From Oligoflexus sp. (GTDB lineage Bacteria; Bdellovibrionota_B; Oligoflexia; Oligoflexales; Oligoflexaceae): DNA of 64,000 nt. Each line of letters opens with the position of its first letter. The first letter of the stretch is position 1. Below the pieces are notes generated by a model. The model was given only the letters and a program-made list of their open reading frames with translations, was not told the DNA's origin and ran no database searches. The stretch is taken from assembly GCF_035712445.1 (NCBI RefSeq), contig NZ_DASTAT010000108.1:54058-118057 (forward strand). The letters are read 5' to 3'. Of the stretch, positions 63,041 through 64,000 are shown in pieces. A program made the position numbers and the translations under genes.

Positions 63041-64000
63041 TCAGACCTTTTTCGACATCCATTCCACCAAATCAATTTTGGTGAGGATGTGCAGCGGATG
63101 ATTGTGCTTGTCGAGAACAATTGCGAGGCCCGACTTCATGATCGCGCCCTGCAGCGAACTGATCGGTGTATTGAGTTCCACCGTCGGCACCGAGCGTTCC
63201 ATGATAGCGCCGACTTTCTCGTCCACGGCGTCGGTGGAGCTGAGGAAGTGCAGCAGATGATCTTCGGTCAAAATCCCGACGAGGTAGTTGTTGTTCAGGA
63301 CGGGCAGCTGCGAAATGCACTGGGTCCGCATGAGTTCGATGGCCTTGGCGGCGCTCTCATCCACGCTGACGGTGATCAGGTTTTTCTTGGGTTTCGCTTC
63401 GACCAGACGCTGCACAGCGCCTTCCAGAGCCGAAGGACCCGAGAAGCTGTTGTCGGCCATCCACTTGTCATCGACGAACTTGGTCATATAGTTGCGGACG
63501 CCATCGGCCAGCAGCACCACACAGTTCTGGCCTTTTTTCAGCTTTTTGGCTTCTTTCAGCGCCGCATAAAGAGCCGAGCCCGCGGAACCGCCGCAAAGCA
63601 GACCTTCCTCGCGAATCAGGCGACGCGCGAGCAGGAAGGACTGCCGATCGTTGGTCTTCACCCAGGTATGCACGAGCTTGCGATCGAGCACATCGGGGAC
63701 GAAGTCATAGCCGATGCCTTCGACTTTATAAGAAGAGACCTCGGTGCCGCCGCCGAGGATGGAGCCCTCGGGATCAGCGCCGACGATGATGCATTCCGGG
63801 TTGGCTTCTTTCAAACGCTTGGCCACGCCGGTGATCGTACCGCCGGTTCCGGCTCCGATCACGACCATGTCCACCTTGCCGTTCAGATCGCGCAGAATTT
63901 CTTCCGCCGTTGTCTCATAGTGAACGTTGGGGTTGGATGGGTTGCTGTACTGATCGAGGATATGCGCGTTGGGCAATTCCTTCTGAAGGCGCTTGGCTAC
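63041..64000 (-). CDS. Cystathionine beta-synthase with CBS pair, partial (5' end outside)
   Basis: The frame is open to the window edge; the visible part is about 320 residues. PLP fold type II: VVIGAGTGGTITGVAKRL is the glycine-rich phosphate loop, then ILGGGTEVSSYKVEGIGYDF and GGSAGSALYAAL. The PLP lysine lies further upstream, outside the window. Two CBS domains at the C terminus (LITVSVDESAAKAIELM, VLNNNYLVGILTEDHLLHFL and PVELNTPISSLQGAIMK in part) form a regulatory pair. Cystathionine beta-synthase joins serine and homocysteine. Some cysteine synthases share the domain layout, so the exact reaction is inferred from the CBS pair. Confidence 0.88.
   Translation of the reverse strand, partial: VAKRLQKELPNAHILDQYSNPSNPNVHYETTAEEILRDLNGKVDMVVIGAGTGGTITGVAKRLKEANPECIIVGADPEGSILGGGTEVSSYKVEGIGYDFVPDVLDRKLVHTWVKTNDRQSFLLARRLIREEGLLCGGSAGSALYAALKEAKKLKKGQNCVVLLADGVRNYMTKFVDDKWMADNSFSGPSALEGAVQRLVEAKPKKNLITVSVDESAAKAIELMRTQCISQLPVLNNNYLVGILTEDHLLHFLSSTDAVDEKVGAIMERSVPTVELNTPISSLQGAIMKSGLAIVLDKHNHPLHILTKIDLVEWMSKKV

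Overview
The window is typical chromosomal DNA of a Gram-negative bacterium with moderately high GC. Envelope features support this: a TonB-dependent receptor, several lipobox lipoproteins and periplasmic enzymes. The mix of genes (MoxR/DUF58/TgpA trio, MinD-like ATPase with a J-like/HTH protein, a giant kinase-ATPase-histidine kinase hybrid, an Oar-like receptor, many secreted proteins of unknown function) suggests a deep proteobacterial or Bdellovibrionota/Oligoflexia-like lineage. That placement is an inference from gene content, not a measurement. I found no rRNA, tRNA, CRISPR array or intact insertion sequence.

Layout. 1-5.3 kb: end of a GDT1/UPF0016 transporter, then a leftward operon sthA-moxR-DUF58-tgpA with overlapping ends. 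5.4-9.1 kb: YciB-like membrane protein, then MinD-like ATPase, a J-like/HTH protein and an RluD-type pseudouridine synthase. 9.1-12.8 kb: an L,D-transpeptidase followed by an 825-residue membrane protein whose cytoplasmic half looks like FliG and whose topology recalls FliF. 12.9-20.3 kb: a DM9-like secreted protein, a tetR-alkB alkane hydroxylase operon with a perfect 18-bp operator palindrome, an MBL-fold lipoprotein, a METTL25-like methyltransferase and a lytic transglycosylase. 20.3-30.8 kb: Oar-like TonB receptor, methylmalonyl-CoA mutase-meaB-P450 operon, a lipoprotein, threonine aldolase. 31-34.1 kb: hscC with a membrane J-like partner.

34.2-37 kb is a worn stretch: a lipoprotein, a start-less Cys-rich ORF, a strong ribosome binding site leading into a five-residue ORF, and broken remnants of a tesA-ybbA (esterase-ABC ATPase) locus. 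37-43 kb is a single 2003-residue Ser/Thr kinase/AAA/GAF/Hpt/CheA-like protein. 43-48.5 kb: RNase HI-like protein, small hydrolase, cNMP-binding protein, molybdopterin oxidoreductase, alpha/beta hydrolase.

48.6-62 kb is dominated by lipid catabolism: aldehyde dehydrogenase with an AraC regulator, then thiolase, FadJ-like enzyme, acyl-CoA dehydrogenase and CaiB-family CoA transferase in one operon, a LysR regulator divergent from a secreted cyclase and a DUF1330 protein, a periplasmic binding protein and an acyl-CoA synthetase. Together with AlkB, the P450 and methylmalonyl-CoA mutase this gives a nearly complete route from alkanes or fatty acids (odd-chain included) to central metabolism. The window ends with a DUF4360 secreted protein and the C-terminal part of a cystathionine beta-synthase.

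The most unusual features are the FliF/FliG-like fusion protein, the J-like proteins lacking HPD in two chaperone or ATPase contexts, the DM9-like secreted protein with a paralogue elsewhere in the window, the decayed tesA-ybbA locus, and the tetR-alkB operator.
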